DNA of 64,000 nt, taken from NCBI GenBank assembly GCA_963573315.1, contig OY752141.1, positions 2,914,001 through 2,978,000 on the forward strand, in the 5' to 3' direction. This DNA is from Entomortierella parvispora. Lineage: Eukaryota > Mortierellomycota > Mortierellomycetes > Mortierellales > Mortierellaceae. Made by a program: the position numbers and the translations under genes. Below, piece by piece: positions 44,436 to 63,168 of the stretch. The notes under the pieces were generated by a model, which made no database searches, was not told the origin of the DNA, and saw nothing but the letters and a program-made list of their open reading frames with translations. Position 1 is the stretch's first letter, and each line of letters opens with the position of its first letter.

Positions 44436-45793
44436 GGTAGTATATGTGCAGAAAGAGGAAAAGGAGAGAGGAAGGGAATAAAGAGCAAGAAGGAAAAGAG
44501 AGAGGAAAAGAGAACAAGGTGAAATGAGTGGATGCAAGATGCAGGGGGATTAGGGAATGAAGGATGAGAAGAAGAGGGGAGGGTTGCGGATCAGCGACTT
44601 TATATGAAAAAGAAGAAAAAAAAAAAAAAAGAAAAAACTAAAAGCGCGTGTGTGCGCACGGGCGGAGAGCGACTCCACCCAACAGAAGGGCAAAGGAGAA
44701 AAGAAAACGAGCGGGCGCCATTTGCAACACGTTGCTGTTGCGCCAGTGACGACGGGAGGTAGGAAGAGTTCCACGGCGTTCGAATAGCTTCCATGGGCCC
44801 AAGTCTCCCTTTGGATGGGGATGGGAAGGCATGGGATGGGGCTGGTCGCTCTCTTTTTTTTTCTCTTTCAGTCTCCCTGTCTTTTTTTCTCGTTTTCTCT
44901 TTTTCTGTCTCTCTCCCTCTGTTTGTGGGTCTCTCTGTCTCTCTGCTCTCTCTGTCTTGACAGGATCCAGAGGCCTTCTCTTTCTGTTTCTCGCCTCCTC
45001 CTCAAGATCCGAGACAATCACGTGAGGATGGTGACTTAAGGGTGTATTCTTTCTTGCTTTCCTCCGGTGAACTCACAATGAGTCCGTCTGGTCCGCCCCT
45101 CACAAAAAGGTCGCGGCCAGGTCGGCGCCGGAATGTCTACCCTATCCGTCAATCGTCGGACCAGCAAAAAGCCTCGGCTCTGACTCGCAATTGCATCGTG
45201 CCAATGGATGACTGACTCTATGAGTCTTTCTCAAGTTCTTTACCTTTTTTGCTGTTGCAAAGCTGCGTTATCGCCGAGTTCACGCGCGCCGAAACCTTTG
45301 ATTGACTGTGCCTCTTTTCTCTTTTTCTTTTTTTCCCTTCTTTCTTCTGTCCTTTTGTCTTCTGCTTGCTTGCTTGCGTTCAGTTTGCTGATCGCTCTTT
45401 TGATTCATCTACTACTCTTTTTTTTTTTCCTTCCCATTCACACCACCCATTGCAATCAAGAATGTCGTCCGTCTTTGCTCTGTAGGGCCGCAGAGTGATC
45501 ATCGGCACACAAAGTACTCTCTGTGCTTCATTCTCCCACACACACGCACACTTTTTCCTCACCTTCATTACACACGCGACACATTTCTCAGAGTTGCACA
45601 TACGCTCGTGCACTCAGAGCACCCATTGGCCTTTTCTCCTTTTGTTAACTACTCTCAAGACAGCACACACACAGCAGCCACAACTGCAACGCTCTCACCC
45701 TCCTGGAACATTCCTTTTGTCTCCAGAAGCAACACTAGCCTCGTCCTCCCACAAGAACAAAAAAAACTACTTAATGCCTAGCGCAACTCCACC
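44436..45793. promoter_or_regulatory. Divergent promoter region between Hsp110 and GCN2
   Basis: A 1.36-kb region separates two outward-facing stress-response genes. It contains the Hsp110 TATA box, a CT-rich block (44860-44960) and CA-rich leader sequence before GCN2. A GAA/TTC inverted pair at 44762-44772 has 3-nt rather than 2-nt spacing, so it is not a canonical heat-shock element. Confidence 0.45.
44598..44604 (-). promoter_or_regulatory. TATA box (TATAAAG) of Hsp110 gene
   Basis: CATATAAAGTCGC on the minus strand lies about 165 bp upstream of the Hsp110 ATG, a common arrangement for heat-inducible genes. Confidence 0.5.
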
Positions 45794-52150
<6,357 letters not shown>

Positions 52151-52623
52151 GTCGCTGTTGCGTCAGGGACACGATTCTTTTCTTTCTGTCTCTTTCTCTC
52201 TTTGTCATCGGTTTATCTGCTTGGTTTTCCTGTTTATTGTTATTAAAAAGAACTTTGTCGTAGAAGGTCCAAGAAAGGGTTAGAGTGTACCCGCGGAAAC
52301 AAATCATCTGACAGAATCGCTGTAACCACACACACATGCCCTCTTCCCGTCCGTCCGACAAATATTCAACAGCAGCTCAGCAAAACGCGTGCACGCTCCA
52401 CCCTCGCCCTCGCCCGCGCCCTCGCCCTCGCCCTCAAAAGGGCTGTTTTCTCTGTGCCTGTGCTAGCATCCTACAGCCCGAGAGCCCGGTGGAACAAAGT
52501 TGATCTCATCCTTCATTCCTTTATTTCACTCTCAATCTTTCATTCTTTCATTCCTTCATTCATCCGTATTCGTTTACATCCCTCTCATCCTTCCCTCCCT
52601 CTCTCCAGTCACCTCACTTCTGC
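52151..52623. other. Intergenic with CCCTCG repeat
   Basis: Holds the GCN2 3' flank, a (CCCTCG)n run at 52399-52436 and a pyrimidine-rich leader. A CAG acceptor-like site at 52606-52608 lies 15 bp before the next start and leaves room for an unseen upstream exon. Confidence 0.45.
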
Positions 52624-54427
52624 ATGACCACCCCTGAGCCACTCCACCCGCTCTGCATGGCTGCTGCCCAAGACGGCACAGTCTATGCAGTCGCCTTGGC
52701 CTTCTGGACCCTCGAAGACAATTCCTTGAGTCGTGATCCAGACTTCCTTGTAGCCCTCAAAGGCTCCACGACGTCCAGTCTGGCTAAGGATTTGGAATGG
52801 ACCCCTCTCACTGCCCTTCGTCGAGCTTACACCAACATTATGGCTGGCCAGCGCTATAGCAATCTTTGTGCCGTATCGGACGACCAAACGCAATTTATCC
52901 TTCATTTCAAAATCGAAGACAGTTACATCTGGGACCCGTACCCTCGAACTTTCTCGGTCCGATTCACTTTATCAGGGCCCTATAGCAACAGCACCGAATA
53001 CCCCAGGTCTGTAATGACCACAGATCTGCCCAGTGTCCCTACCTACCAACCACAAGCACCATGGGCTATGGCATCCGTTAAAGACTTGGCGCCTGTCAAT
53101 GCGACAAATGCTACGTCCACCCCGTCAACGACATTGTCTCTCTTTGCAGAGTGGGTCCGATTTTCTACCACCGAGGGTGGCACAGAATGCATGCAGTCCG
53201 TCAGCGGGTCATTCTCGCAATCGCCGACACCAATTGTTCTTGTAAGTTTTTGATAGATTCTTTGACAACTCTCGTCCAGACTTTGAAGACTGACCAATGC
53301 CCTCTGATACTGTTAGAATGGGAGCATCGTGCCGAATACCGGCTACGACTATGTCGCCATGGCTGTTCAAGAAAAGGTGCTCTACACTTTATCATCCTCG
53401 CCGCAGCTCTCCCTCCTAGTGACGCCCTTGACGTCCTTCAATTCGTCTTCAGCGTTGCTCTACCCTACCGCACAGACAAGCACCATGAAAGTCGCGCTCC
53501 CGAACTTGGATTGCCAGAGTCCATCTACTGCAATGACTGTTAGAGGATCCTCCGCTTATATTATCTGCATTCCCTCGGTATGCTGCTTTCCTGATGTCAC
53601 TGGGGAGAAGACTGCTTCGTTTTCTCTTTTTACTGATATAATCTCAACAATGATCTCATGCTCTTGACACATAGAATTATCCTCCTCCAAATCCCCCGAC
53701 TTTTTTTCAAGTGAACCTCCTAAACGGGTCCGTAAGCCAGTCTCAGCTCACGTACGCCAACAAAGCTATTGCCAATAAGAAATGGATCTCTATAATAGGG
53801 CCAGCGCCCTCTCTTGTAGCTGTCTCGGACCAGTCCTTCGTCTATACTGATAGCATGGAGGTACCAAAGCTTTACTATTCTATCGATGCGAGCGGGTACA
53901 TGGACAATTATACCTTGAGCAATATTCCAATGTTCTCCAGTAACAACATGAACCCAAACTGGACGTCCTCGCCCCTCACTCTATCAGATCTTGCCTCAGT
54001 GATGGTATCCATTGCAGCTCTACTCTTGGCTGTGCTATTAATCTGGGCGCAAGAAAAGGTCCTGAGGCTACGAAAGCGCACATGGGTCGATTCTTCAGAT
54101 ATTCCTGGGTCCAAAGTGGCAGAGGAAATGGACGAAGAGGCCTTTCGAGCATATCAACGCGAGGAACAAGAGCGAGTGCAGCGCTATATCCAAAAGGAAA
54201 TTAGCCGAGGCCGTCAACCGGAACAGGACTCATTCTCACCCTACGCGGATGTGACAATCTCTCCGCAGTTTGAAACCTCCAATACCAGATCAGCGACAAC
54301 GTCTCGAGATGCTTTGAATGAATCTCCTCATTCAGAAGCTTTGGGACTAGGAAGACTTGGGTTCTCGAGTCACCCCAGACCGAACGTTATGACTACCATC
54401 CCTGACGAGGAAACCAATGATTTATAA
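52624..54427 (+). CDS. Orphan single-pass membrane protein
   Basis: Three exons, 52624-53241, 53317-53577 and 53675-54427; 543 residues in phase. The first ~395 residues are Ser/Thr/Pro-rich with strand-like stretches and several N-glycosylation sequons (NATNATS, NSTEYP, NYTLS, NWTSS), as expected for an extracellular or lumenal part. One hydrophobic helix (ASVMVSIAALLLAVLLIWAQ) lies near 398-418, followed by a basic stop-transfer (RLRKR) and a ~115-residue cytosolic tail with a charged helix (EEAFRAYQREEQERVQRYIQ). No N-terminal signal peptide is present in this model, so an upstream exon may be missing. The function is unknown; a cell-surface role is inferred from topology. Confidence 0.7.
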
Positions 54428-55791
54428 ACCAATCTTCCTTGAGCATCATTAGAGATGGCTTGCCTCCTTCCACCATTATAATAAACACCACTTTGGTAGC
54501 AATAGCCCATTCTGCACCAATGGCATTGTTATCACGGAAAATCATATAGTGAAAACCACAGGATGACAGTTACAGGTTAAGAGAATTTTCTCCGCAGGTT
54601 TTCTAATGCACCACGTCCCCTCAATTGAAGAATATTAGCGAAAGCTAGAGAGAGCGCGTGGAGTCCTTTGTTCCGTGGAGTTTTGACTGGGAGCTTTCAG
54701 AAAGAGGGTTTCTTGGCCACAGCCCAAGACAACAACCCTTTTGGACACCAAGATAGTCTATTTGAATTCTTTGCTCTCGAGTTAGGTTCTGTGTAACGAT
54801 CATTGCGGCTTAGAAGTGGGTTCGGTCATCCATTGAGAGGCTCAACGGGTCATTGTGCAGTACCGCATTTATTTCTGGAGAAGTCGAAAAGTGTGAGTGG
54901 ATCATCATTCCTCTGAGGATCAACAGTAGAGGTTTATCATTGAAAGTTCATATGGTATGATGGGGAGAGGCTGTTGTTATTAATTATAGAAGGAACACTG
55001 AACTGAGGAACAATTACATGTGCGCGACGTTCAGGATTACTCCATCGTCAATAGGAGCTTCTATATGACTACTTTGCTGTTGACATCGCGGACGATCTGG
55101 GCAATCCTGATCAAGGTAGCGGTGCTGCGTTCAAGAGACGCGGCGTTTGTGCGTTTATGTGCCAGAAGAGAAGCGAGAAGAGCAATTGGGAAAAAATAGG
55201 CGGAGGACATCGATGTCCTCGAATGCAAGGTTGCACAATAAGTTGGCAGAACAAGGGAGGAAGTTCTAGAGATCGGACGCGAGATATGTGGATGGCTGGT
55301 CTTCACATTCAAGGAGATCCGTCTATTCGATCATTCTAAGAGGTAATTGGAATACGTGCTTCTTTTGAAGAGAGATGTTGTGAGGTCTCTGGAGACTCCC
55401 CCAGTAGCACAGATGTTTCTCGGAAGGAGGATTAGATCAGGCACTGTTTTCAAGGCACCCGGTCCGCTGAAAGCGAGGTTTCTCACGATCCAGAAACAGC
55501 TCAATCCAGCGAAATACATTTTTCTCATGAAGACGCGATGCACTTAAGGGTGCGCGTGATCTGACGCGCCTTTTTTTTTTCCCTTCATTCTTCGTCAGGG
55601 ACCCATGTTCGCCCGATTCTAGACCTTTCATTTTCCTGCTCATCGCCTTCTTTCGCCTAGCCTCCTTTTCACAACAGCCTCACAGGACCATAGATTCAAA
55701 AAAGACCTGCAAACAGCATCCAGGAAAACAGCAGGCATCTCTTGTACACTGATTATTTATTCCGCCAGACAAACATTCAAATCTGATCACC
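54428..55791. other. Intergenic, no gene supported
   Basis: 1.36 kb with no domain-bearing frame. Minus-strand frames at 55061-55312 and 55331-55543 and plus-strand frames opposite them are short, have no recognisable motifs and cannot be joined by clear splice sites. They may be relics. The right end is the sirtuin promoter and leader. Confidence 0.45.
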
Positions 55792-58700
55792 ATGTCGCAA
55801 GCCCCATCCTCTGCAAGAGTGGATCCAGCACAGGACAACGACAGCACATCTACAGGCGAACTCGATCCTCACACAGCCAATGACCAGGACCCGGCATTGC
55901 CTAACCCTGCAGCCGGCCTTACCTCAATGTCTAGCCCGACGCCGGTCCCGCAACCGCAATTACAGCCCTTGGCAATACAACCCACCTCGCCCTCACGGCA
56001 TATCCCTCCACCTCTCTTTAGCCCGACCTTCCGACCTGGATCTCCTGTGAACCGGAAGCGATCCGAGGTCAAGGATGATGATATTCACTCCAGCAATGAC
56101 TACTTTCGCCAGAACGCAGGCTCGTTTTATAGCCTAGGCGGGTCAAGCGGCACAAGGACCGGCGGAAGCGGAGGAGGCAATGGGAGCGGCAGCAGTAGCT
56201 CCCCCTTCCCGCCGCTCAAGAAATCAAAGACCTCTCCGCCCCTCTCACATTCCAACCTCACCGCATACAGATCTTCCAAGGAGGCGGACCCTCTCTCACC
56301 GCAAACGTCGCCCATTATTGAACCGTTTGAAACATTTGAGGCTTTTGATGCGATATCTACAGAGACCATCTCTGCCATTACCCTGGATCCGACGACGACA
56401 ACGACGACAACCGACGCACCTTCACTAAGCAGGAGAAGCTCTGGCAGTACCCATAAGGGAGGGACACCTCCACTCTTGCGGGCCAGGACTATGGAAGAAA
56501 TAAGTTCTAGAACCCTGCCTTCCTCTGTTCTCGACAGCTTATCCAAGGCAAGCACGACTGCTATTGGGAACCTGAATCTGGGCGGTGTAAGCGGACGTGG
56601 TATCTTGCCCGAGAGAGCCATGGGAGTGATCACGAGTCGTCCGAATAGCCGCCAGGGAAGTCCGACGGTAACCATGACCAGCCGGGAATCAACACCCATG
56701 TATGCAGATGAGTTTTCGGCACAGGAAAGCCCCCATCCGCTGAGTCGTGTCAAAAACAACAAGAGAGAACTCTCTGTGACGCCGAGTGAGGAGACTGTGA
56801 GCTCAGAAGAGGGCTTCCAGCAGAGGAACATTCTTGACACACTCGAGGATTATAATGAGGAAGCCGATCCGGATTACGAACCTGCGGCCGACACCACGGT
56901 GGACGAAGAAGGAGACACGAGGCAGTCCTCGGTGGATCTAGACGATGAGGACAGTTTTGGGGAAATTGACGAAAACAATATTCATAATGCTCAATTTGAA
57001 GTCGGTTTTGATGATGATGACGATGACGACGCCGCTTTCTATGGTATATTGGATGACGACGATGAGGCTATCGATGCTGCTGATGCCTTCGTGGACACCG
57101 ACCCTGAATGCAAGGACCGGTTTACAGATGCAGAGATTGCAGCGTTGGATGAGGAAGCCAGGACAGAAGGTAGGGGTCCTTTGAATGATTTGGGTTTATC
57201 TCTCGATATGATGATTCTTTGACATCTCTGGTTATTCACTCCCCTCTGGTGTGTATTGTTTTTGTTTTGTAGGCATTGTACATATGATCCAGAAATACGT
57301 AGTATCAGACATGTACCCTATGAAGAAGCTGCTACTGATGTTCTTCCCAGAACCCGAGATTGTAAGTTGCGAAGGAAATTCCTGGCTACCGATCTGCTCA
57401 AGATGGTGTCGTAGCCTTTCGATGGTCTAAAACGTTGTACCGTACAAAATACGTAGGTCGCCTTCCCTAAGGGTATATCCAAGCGACAGGTCTTTGACTA
57501 CCTCTCCAGCAAATGGCAAGAAGATCTGAGTCGACGCAAGCGCTTGGAGCATGTGCACAAACTGGAGCAAGTGATTGAGTTATTGAAAAGCTCCAAGAAA
57601 ATCATGGTTCTGACGGGTGCAGGTGTGTCTGTCTCTTGTGGCATCCCAGACTTTCGATCCCCGGATGGTATTTATTCGCGACTCTCTGAATTCCAACTGC
57701 GGGATCCACAACAGATGTTTGATCTTCGATTCTTCCGGAGGAGACCCGAGATCTTTTACTCGTTTGCAAGGGAGATCTTCCCCAGCAACTTCACTCCCTC
57801 ACCAAGTCACAACTTTATCAAGTTATTGGAAGACAAAGGAAAACTCTTGAGGAATTATACCCAGAACATCGACACTCTTGAGCAGAAAGCGGGAATTCAC
57901 AATATCTTGCAGTGTCACGGTAAGGAATGGTTTTCGGTTGTTTTTAGACAAGCCTGCATTCGATCAAGGCTCGTCTGAAGGGGAAAGAACGCTGACAGCT
58001 GTCTATTGCTTTTTACAAATGTTATTTAGGTTCATTTGCTACCGCAAGTTGTGTCCGCTGTCATCACCAGGTCCCGGGAGATGAGATCAAAGATGCCATT
58101 TTTAACCAGCAAGTAGCCTATTGTAAGGTTTGCACTGAGGGGGAGACAGAGTCTTCTGTACCCAAAGCATCCACTTTGAAGTTGCCAACAGCTTCCAACA
58201 GAAGTATAAGCAAAGCGAGGATCAGCTCTAGTTTGTTGGACGATAGCAGTAGTAGTTCATCGGAAGACGAGCTGGATCAGGATCCGCCGGCGTTGATGAA
58301 GCCAGATATTGTCTTCTTTGGGGAGCCATTGCCTTCCGGTTTTAATGACCACCTCGAAGATGATCGACTCGAGACAGATCTCTTAATCGTTATCGGAAGC
58401 AGTCTGAAGGTGGCTCCCGTCAGCGACATCATGCGTAAGTGCTCAAAGCCCTTGGTACACCGTACACCGATAGAACGTAGGTTATTTCTATTTCCTACCC
58501 TTTACTAATATCATTTTTCCGATTTTACTTTCTAGTCCGTCTCCCACCCAAAATTCCGCAAATTCTAATCAACAGGACACCAATCACCCACACGGAATTT
58601 GACGTTCAGCTTTTGGGCAACTGTGATACCATTGTGGCAGAGTTGTGTCGCATGGCTGGATGGGAACTTCAGCACGAAAAACTACCCGAGGGAACCTCGA

Positions 58701-60124
58701 ACGTAACCAACATGGACACCAATACCAATTTTGACGGCGCTGGGGTCGGTGGACGTGCCCACTGGTCCTTGGTTGAACCCAACACGTATCTCTTTGAAGG
58801 AGCAATCTTGGGAGATATCGAATACGAGTCCAGTCAGAAAAGACAATTAACAGCGTCAACCTCCGCAGCAGACGTCCTAGCTTCGGGTATTAACAAGGGT
58901 CGGAAACGAGGGCGATTTGAGAACAGACACTTTGGAGGTGCCGCCAGCAGTACCGGCGATGGTTCAAGCAGCGATGCAGATGACGAAGGTGCCTGGAGCA
59001 GTCGAAGATATGGTCGGTCTCGGGAACGGATGGAGATGGATCATATTCACGCTGATATCGATAGTGACGACGACGACAAGAGCGATACCAGTCAGGCCAC
59101 GATCACCAAAGGCGATTTCATTACAATTGCAGCCGAGAGCCTTGGTCCGAGTGGCAGCGGCGTCAGTGGGGCCTCGTGGAGTCCCTTTGGGCTCCCCTCC
59201 TCGTTCAGAGCACCGACACCGACCTTTGGAGCGACTAGCAGTGCTGCGATTGTGCTATCGTCCTCTGCACCAACGGCTTCCTTTGGATTTGGAATCCCCA
59301 AGTCTAAATCGAAAGGAACAGCGTCAGGCAACACCTCGGATCATCAAACCAAGACGTCTTCCTTCTTTCAAACAATCAAGGGTTTTGACATTCCAACTGC
59401 GTCTCCCTCTCGGCCTGGTCCGTTGACTTTTTCGCCGGCTCCACCGCACTCGGATCAGAGACGTGAGCCAGGTTCCGCCTCTCTAGAATCGCATTTCCAA
59501 GTCTTTGAAAATGTGAACAAGCTGCCCCAAGATCTGAGGGATCTGGACGATGACGATGACGATGATGACGACGATCAGTTCTATCAACATATCGAACTCG
59601 AACTTCAGGACGATGACGATCAAGAGGATGAGTTCTACGATACGCCTAAGGGTGAGGTCGAAGAGTCTGAAGAAGCGCAAGGAGCTGAACCCATGAGCGA
59701 ATCAGATCCTGTGTACGTGTCCGGACATGGTGAGGATCCTCACTCGTCCTTTCGTATCGGACAATATCTAGACCTCCCTGAGGAGGATATGAAGATGCCA
59801 TCCCCATCACCGCAACCAGAAGACCAAAGAGACTTTGACCCTGTTGACATTGACGAGGAAGATTACCAAGATGCAGAGGAAGATCTAGACGGAGACAGGA
59901 CTTACAACAGCTCCATGGGTTCAGGTTCTTTGAATCCTTCGATGCAGCATTCTGGCAACCAGAGGATGCAAGGAAATCAGTCGTACGCTTTGTCATCGCC
60001 CTCACAATCGTTCATTGAGGCGTTTATGAATGAGGACTCTCCTTCTCCGCCACCAGGACCGTTTTCTTTGACCCAAAGTCATCAATACCAGCAGCAGCAG
60101 GACCCTCCCCATCAAGAGCACTAG
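55792..60124 (+). CDS. Sir2-family NAD-dependent protein deacetylase (sirtuin)
   Basis: Five exons: 55792-57169, 57273-57361, 57457-57919, 58030-58434, 58536-60124; 1307 residues. The sirtuin core spans ~460-830: [16 protein letters not shown] (NAD-binding, ~542), [15 protein letters not shown], catalytic His in QCHGSF (~642), Zn ribbon cysteines SCVRC and [30 protein letters not shown] and [10 protein letters not shown]. The preceding [20 protein letters not shown] matches the N-terminal extension of nuclear Hst1/SIRT1-type enzymes. It removes acetyl groups from histones and other proteins, consuming NAD. A Ser/Asp-rich insert of ~45 residues sits between the Zn ribbon and the FFGE strand. 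Both ends are long, disordered and acidic, with Asp runs near 410 and 970. Confidence 0.95.
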
Positions 60125-60498
60125 CTTAGAGTAGAAGGAAGCCCGGGTATAAGAATGTAATTTTATTAATAGTAGTTTTTGCTAAACCACTCCACTTGTA
60201 ACCGCTTGGAGGATACGCCCACTTGGAGCAACCGTGGCAAGGTGACTGCCATTGAGGATTGAGGTGCAAAGCCCATTTTTTTTTTTTTTTTTTGAGGGAA
60301 AAAAATGAGAGAAGAGGCCCGTGGCCAGTGGGACTTGAGCGGGGTCACAGGCACGCGGAAAAACTGCCCCCATCCTCACCCCTTACCATTGGGAAGTCAG
60401 ATGTCATACTGCAGTGCGAGAGGAACGTGTTTTTAATTAACATACACAAAGAAAAATAAAAGAACAGGTCTAAAATACAATGAGATGGTGATGAATCC
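60125..60498. other. Convergent 3' ends of sirtuin and arrestin-like genes
   Basis: Includes a T run of about 16 nt at 60277-60293 and AT-rich sequence suitable for 3' end formation on both sides. No gene is seen. Confidence 0.5.
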
Positions 60499-62043
60499 TC
60501 AGTTGGACTCGATAGTGGTCTGGACAGTCAAAATGTCGACTGCATGGGTATGATTCTGTAGTGAAGTTTGCTGCTGCTGCTGCTGCTGCTGTTGCTGCTG
60601 TTGCTGTTGTTGTTGTTGTTGACGAAGGAGGATATTATGAGGAGGACGGCAGAGAACTTCCTCTCCTAAAGCCTCATCACCCTCGCTTGTCGCTATCGAG
60701 ATCACGGACAAGGGTGCAGACATGAGGTCCTCGTACTCTGGTAAATCCTTGCAGTACTTTGGTGGACTCTGATCCGAATCATAAAGAGGCAAAGGAGGCA
60801 AGGGCTCACCCTCGGTCAAGAACATGGGTCGATCCACACTGGGTTCACACCAATCCAAGCCCTCACACGTCCGGTTGTCACATGAAGGCAACGTCCTGAC
60901 CACGATGGGAAAGTCAAAATTGTGGCTCTCTGTCTTCAAGAAGAAACGTTCGTTCCAGATCGAGACTTGGACAGAATACGTGATCTTCAAAGCACTCGAG
61001 GATTCTGTCGTGGGTGGGGTGATTTTTGGGATAGGGAGGACAAGGCTGAATTCACCCTTGGGGATCGATTTTCGTTCGTAATGACAGATCACCTCGTCCT
61101 CCTTGTACGTTGTCTCGTTGATCCTGGCTCGAATATGTCGGGTGAGAGAGAATTGACATCGGTCAATGGCTGCCGCCGCTGTCAGTTTCACATGGACCTG
61201 TCCACCTGGGGTCAAATCCGGTCGGGAGAGCAAGAGGGCTGTACCCATCTTTGGGCAGGATTCCTGGATCGGTCCATGTTCCAGTCCTGGAGCCGAGAGA
61301 GGCATAAAGTTGATCGCCTTGGCCTTGGATTGCCATTTCGAAAGTCCATTGGGGCGTCTGTAATAAGCCGTTAAAGTGTACTGATTCTTGAGCCAAGGGT
61401 GATCAAATGACGCTGGCAAGTTCTTGTCCGGTAACTGTACTGTGAAGGGGAAAATATGGTTCCCGGTTGGTAAAACACCCCATTGGTTCTCTGGCAGGGG
61501 TTCCCGGGATCCCCAAAGGGTCATGGCCACACTGAACAGCCGTCGCATATGATGATCCAGATGATCCTGTTGTTTTGAACTCGGGTAGTTGGATTCTCCT
61601 CGAAAGACAATCTTGAGGGCAGGCAGCCTCATGGGCTTGTCCAGGTGGAGGTAAACGACGCCGTGGATGAGATCGCCCGGATAAAAGATGGGACTAGAAC
61701 TCTTGCTCTCGCCATTGTGGGCAATCTCGACTTTGAATAGCTTGGGCATTGGACTGGAGGTGACGGCAAGCGGGGAGATGGGGCGGTCTACAGGAGGGCT
61801 TGCTGTGGGAGTGGTAGCCGAGGACGAGAACAAAGGCGAGGAAGAGGAGAGGAGGGTGCCTTCGTCTTGAAGAGCGTTGATATTATTACTAGCGCTGGAG
61901 CGGATGCTGCTGGTGCTTCTGCGGTGGCGAGGGCCTTGTTCAGGCAGGGGTTCAGCCATGGTGTGGGTATGTGCGTGGGTGTGGGTGTGGAGGGGCTCCT
62001 GGGAAGGAAAAGAGTCTGGTAATAGTATTGAAGAGTCTGTCAT
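60499..62043 (-). CDS. Arrestin-domain (ART-like) ubiquitin-ligase adaptor with polyQ
   Basis: Single exon, up to 514 residues. An arrestin-N-like domain at ~95-245 (KLFKVEIAHNGESKSSSPIF, YPGDLIHGVVYLHLDKPMRL, HIFPFTVQLPDKNLPASF) is followed by an arrestin-C-like domain to ~390 (TPGGQVHVKLTAAAAIDRCQ, KGEFSLVLPIPKITPP). Near 425 a PPKY motif and nearby LPEYEDL fit WW-domain binding by Rsp5-type ligases, so it probably tags plasma-membrane transporters for endocytosis. A Gln tract (about 18-20 residues) lies close to the C-terminus. The first ATG at 62043 precedes a His/Thr repeat; ATG 61959 has a better ACCATGG context and may be the true start, shortening the protein by 28 residues. Confidence 0.85.
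   Translation of the reverse strand: MTDSSILLPDSFPSQEPLHTHTHAHTHTMAEPLPEQGPRHRRSTSSIRSSASNNINALQDEGTLLSSSSPLFSSSATTPTASPPVDRPISPLAVTSSPMPKLFKVEIAHNGESKSSSPIFYPGDLIHGVVYLHLDKPMRLPALKIVFRGESNYPSSKQQDHLDHHMRRLFSVAMTLWGSREPLPENQWGVLPTGNHIFPFTVQLPDKNLPASFDHPWLKNQYTLTAYYRRPNGLSKWQSKAKAINFMPLSAPGLEHGPIQESCPKMGTALLLSRPDLTPGGQVHVKLTAAAAIDRCQFSLTRHIRARINETTYKEDEVICHYERKSIPKGEFSLVLPIPKITPPTTESSSALKITYSVQVSIWNERFFLKTESHNFDFPIVVRTLPSCDNRTCEGLDWCEPSVDRPMFLTEGEPLPPLPLYDSDQSPPKYCKDLPEYEDLMSAPLSVISIATSEGDEALGEEVLCRPPHNILLRQQQQQQQQQQQQQQQQQQTSLQNHTHAVDILTVQTTIESN
60569..60621 (-). repeat. CAG/CAA repeat encoding polyQ
   Basis: About 18 Gln codons, mostly CAG then mixed with CAA, encode the polyQ tract of the arrestin-like protein. 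The pure CAG part is more likely to vary in length between strains. Confidence 0.9.
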
Positions 62044-62228
62044 GAGCTATGCGTATGTGTATGTGCAGAGTAAGAGAGTAAGGTACAGAGAGTATGAGGG
62101 GATGATGATGAGAAGCAAGAAGAGAGAGAGAGACGAGAGAGACGAGAGAGAGAAGAGAGGTACAGTTGAAGAAGAACAAGAACAACAAGAACAACAAGAA
62201 GAAGGAACCCTGCTCAAAGCGAACGACT

Positions 62229-62253
62229 GAATGAAAAAAAATATTTTTCATTC
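62229..62253. other. Perfect 10-bp inverted repeat
   Basis: GAATGAAAAA and TTTTTCATTC are separated by 5 nt, about 185 bp upstream of the arrestin-like start. It could form a cruciform or be bound by a dimeric regulator; nothing else supports a role. Confidence 0.6.
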
Positions 62254-63168
62254 ATTCGCCGCACAAACAAAATGTGACATCAGAAACAGCTCCAACAAAC
62301 TCAAAAAGGGAACACCGATTCGATGTTGCCGGGTCGCAGGGGCTTTGCTCTCTTGTCTCTCTCTTTCTCGGTCTCTCTCGGTCTCTCTCAACCCCATCGT
62401 CATCGGCAGGTGCATCGATGGATCCTGTCTGTCGGCTGCACTCTCTCTCCGCCTTCTCCTTCTCCCCACGGTCTCTCCTTGTCCCCTTCCCCCCTTTCTA
62501 TCCAACGTGCTGCCCTAGAGATTTTTCCTCTTGAAAGGAAGGTCAACAAGGAGCCGCAACGCCCCGTGGGATATTTCTCCCTCTCTCTGACTGTGAACAA
62601 AGAGAGAGGAGGGCTCTCCAACTTTCTTTTAATGTTTTCCCGCTCCTAGTCTACCAGAGTCTTGTCACTACTGTTGTCAGACATGGAGAGCCGACGCAAC
62701 AGAAAGGGGGAACAAGAGTGGGCACCCCTGTCCCTGTCCTTCATCGACACTTCGTGTTCGCTGCTCCTATTTCGTTCTGATTCCTCTCCACACCTCCCCT
62801 CTGCTTCCGCCACTGATCTCGCTTCTCCACTACCACCAAAAATGCGATCTGTTCTCTCCTGCACCGCAAAAAGGGGCAGTAACTCAACACAGAAGTCTGG
62901 CAACGCCCTCTTTTTTCCTTTTTGGCTTCATTTACAACTATACATAGCGAGGACAGACCATGTGTGATAAGATAGATAGCGATGATCTTTCGACACTAGA
63001 GGGTGGGTTTTTTGCTGTCTGAGCTTCTCTACACGTTTTTTCGCCTTCCGGTGCAAGAGAAATCCTCCGCAACATCAAATGGTGTGGGCGGAGCATCACA
63101 AAATGACCGTGCAGGGCGCGAAGCGGAGTATGAAGAATAGCAGGATAATCCCAAAGGACAGGGGTGAG

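Noticed and set aside
44762-44795. Candidate heat-shock element upstream of Hsp110
   Set aside because: GAA and TTC blocks are present but spaced by 3 or 0 nt instead of the canonical 2, so the match is not better than chance.
55061-55643. Short minus-strand frames that might be exons of a gene
   Set aside because: Frames cannot be joined by credible splice sites, and translations lack any family signature.
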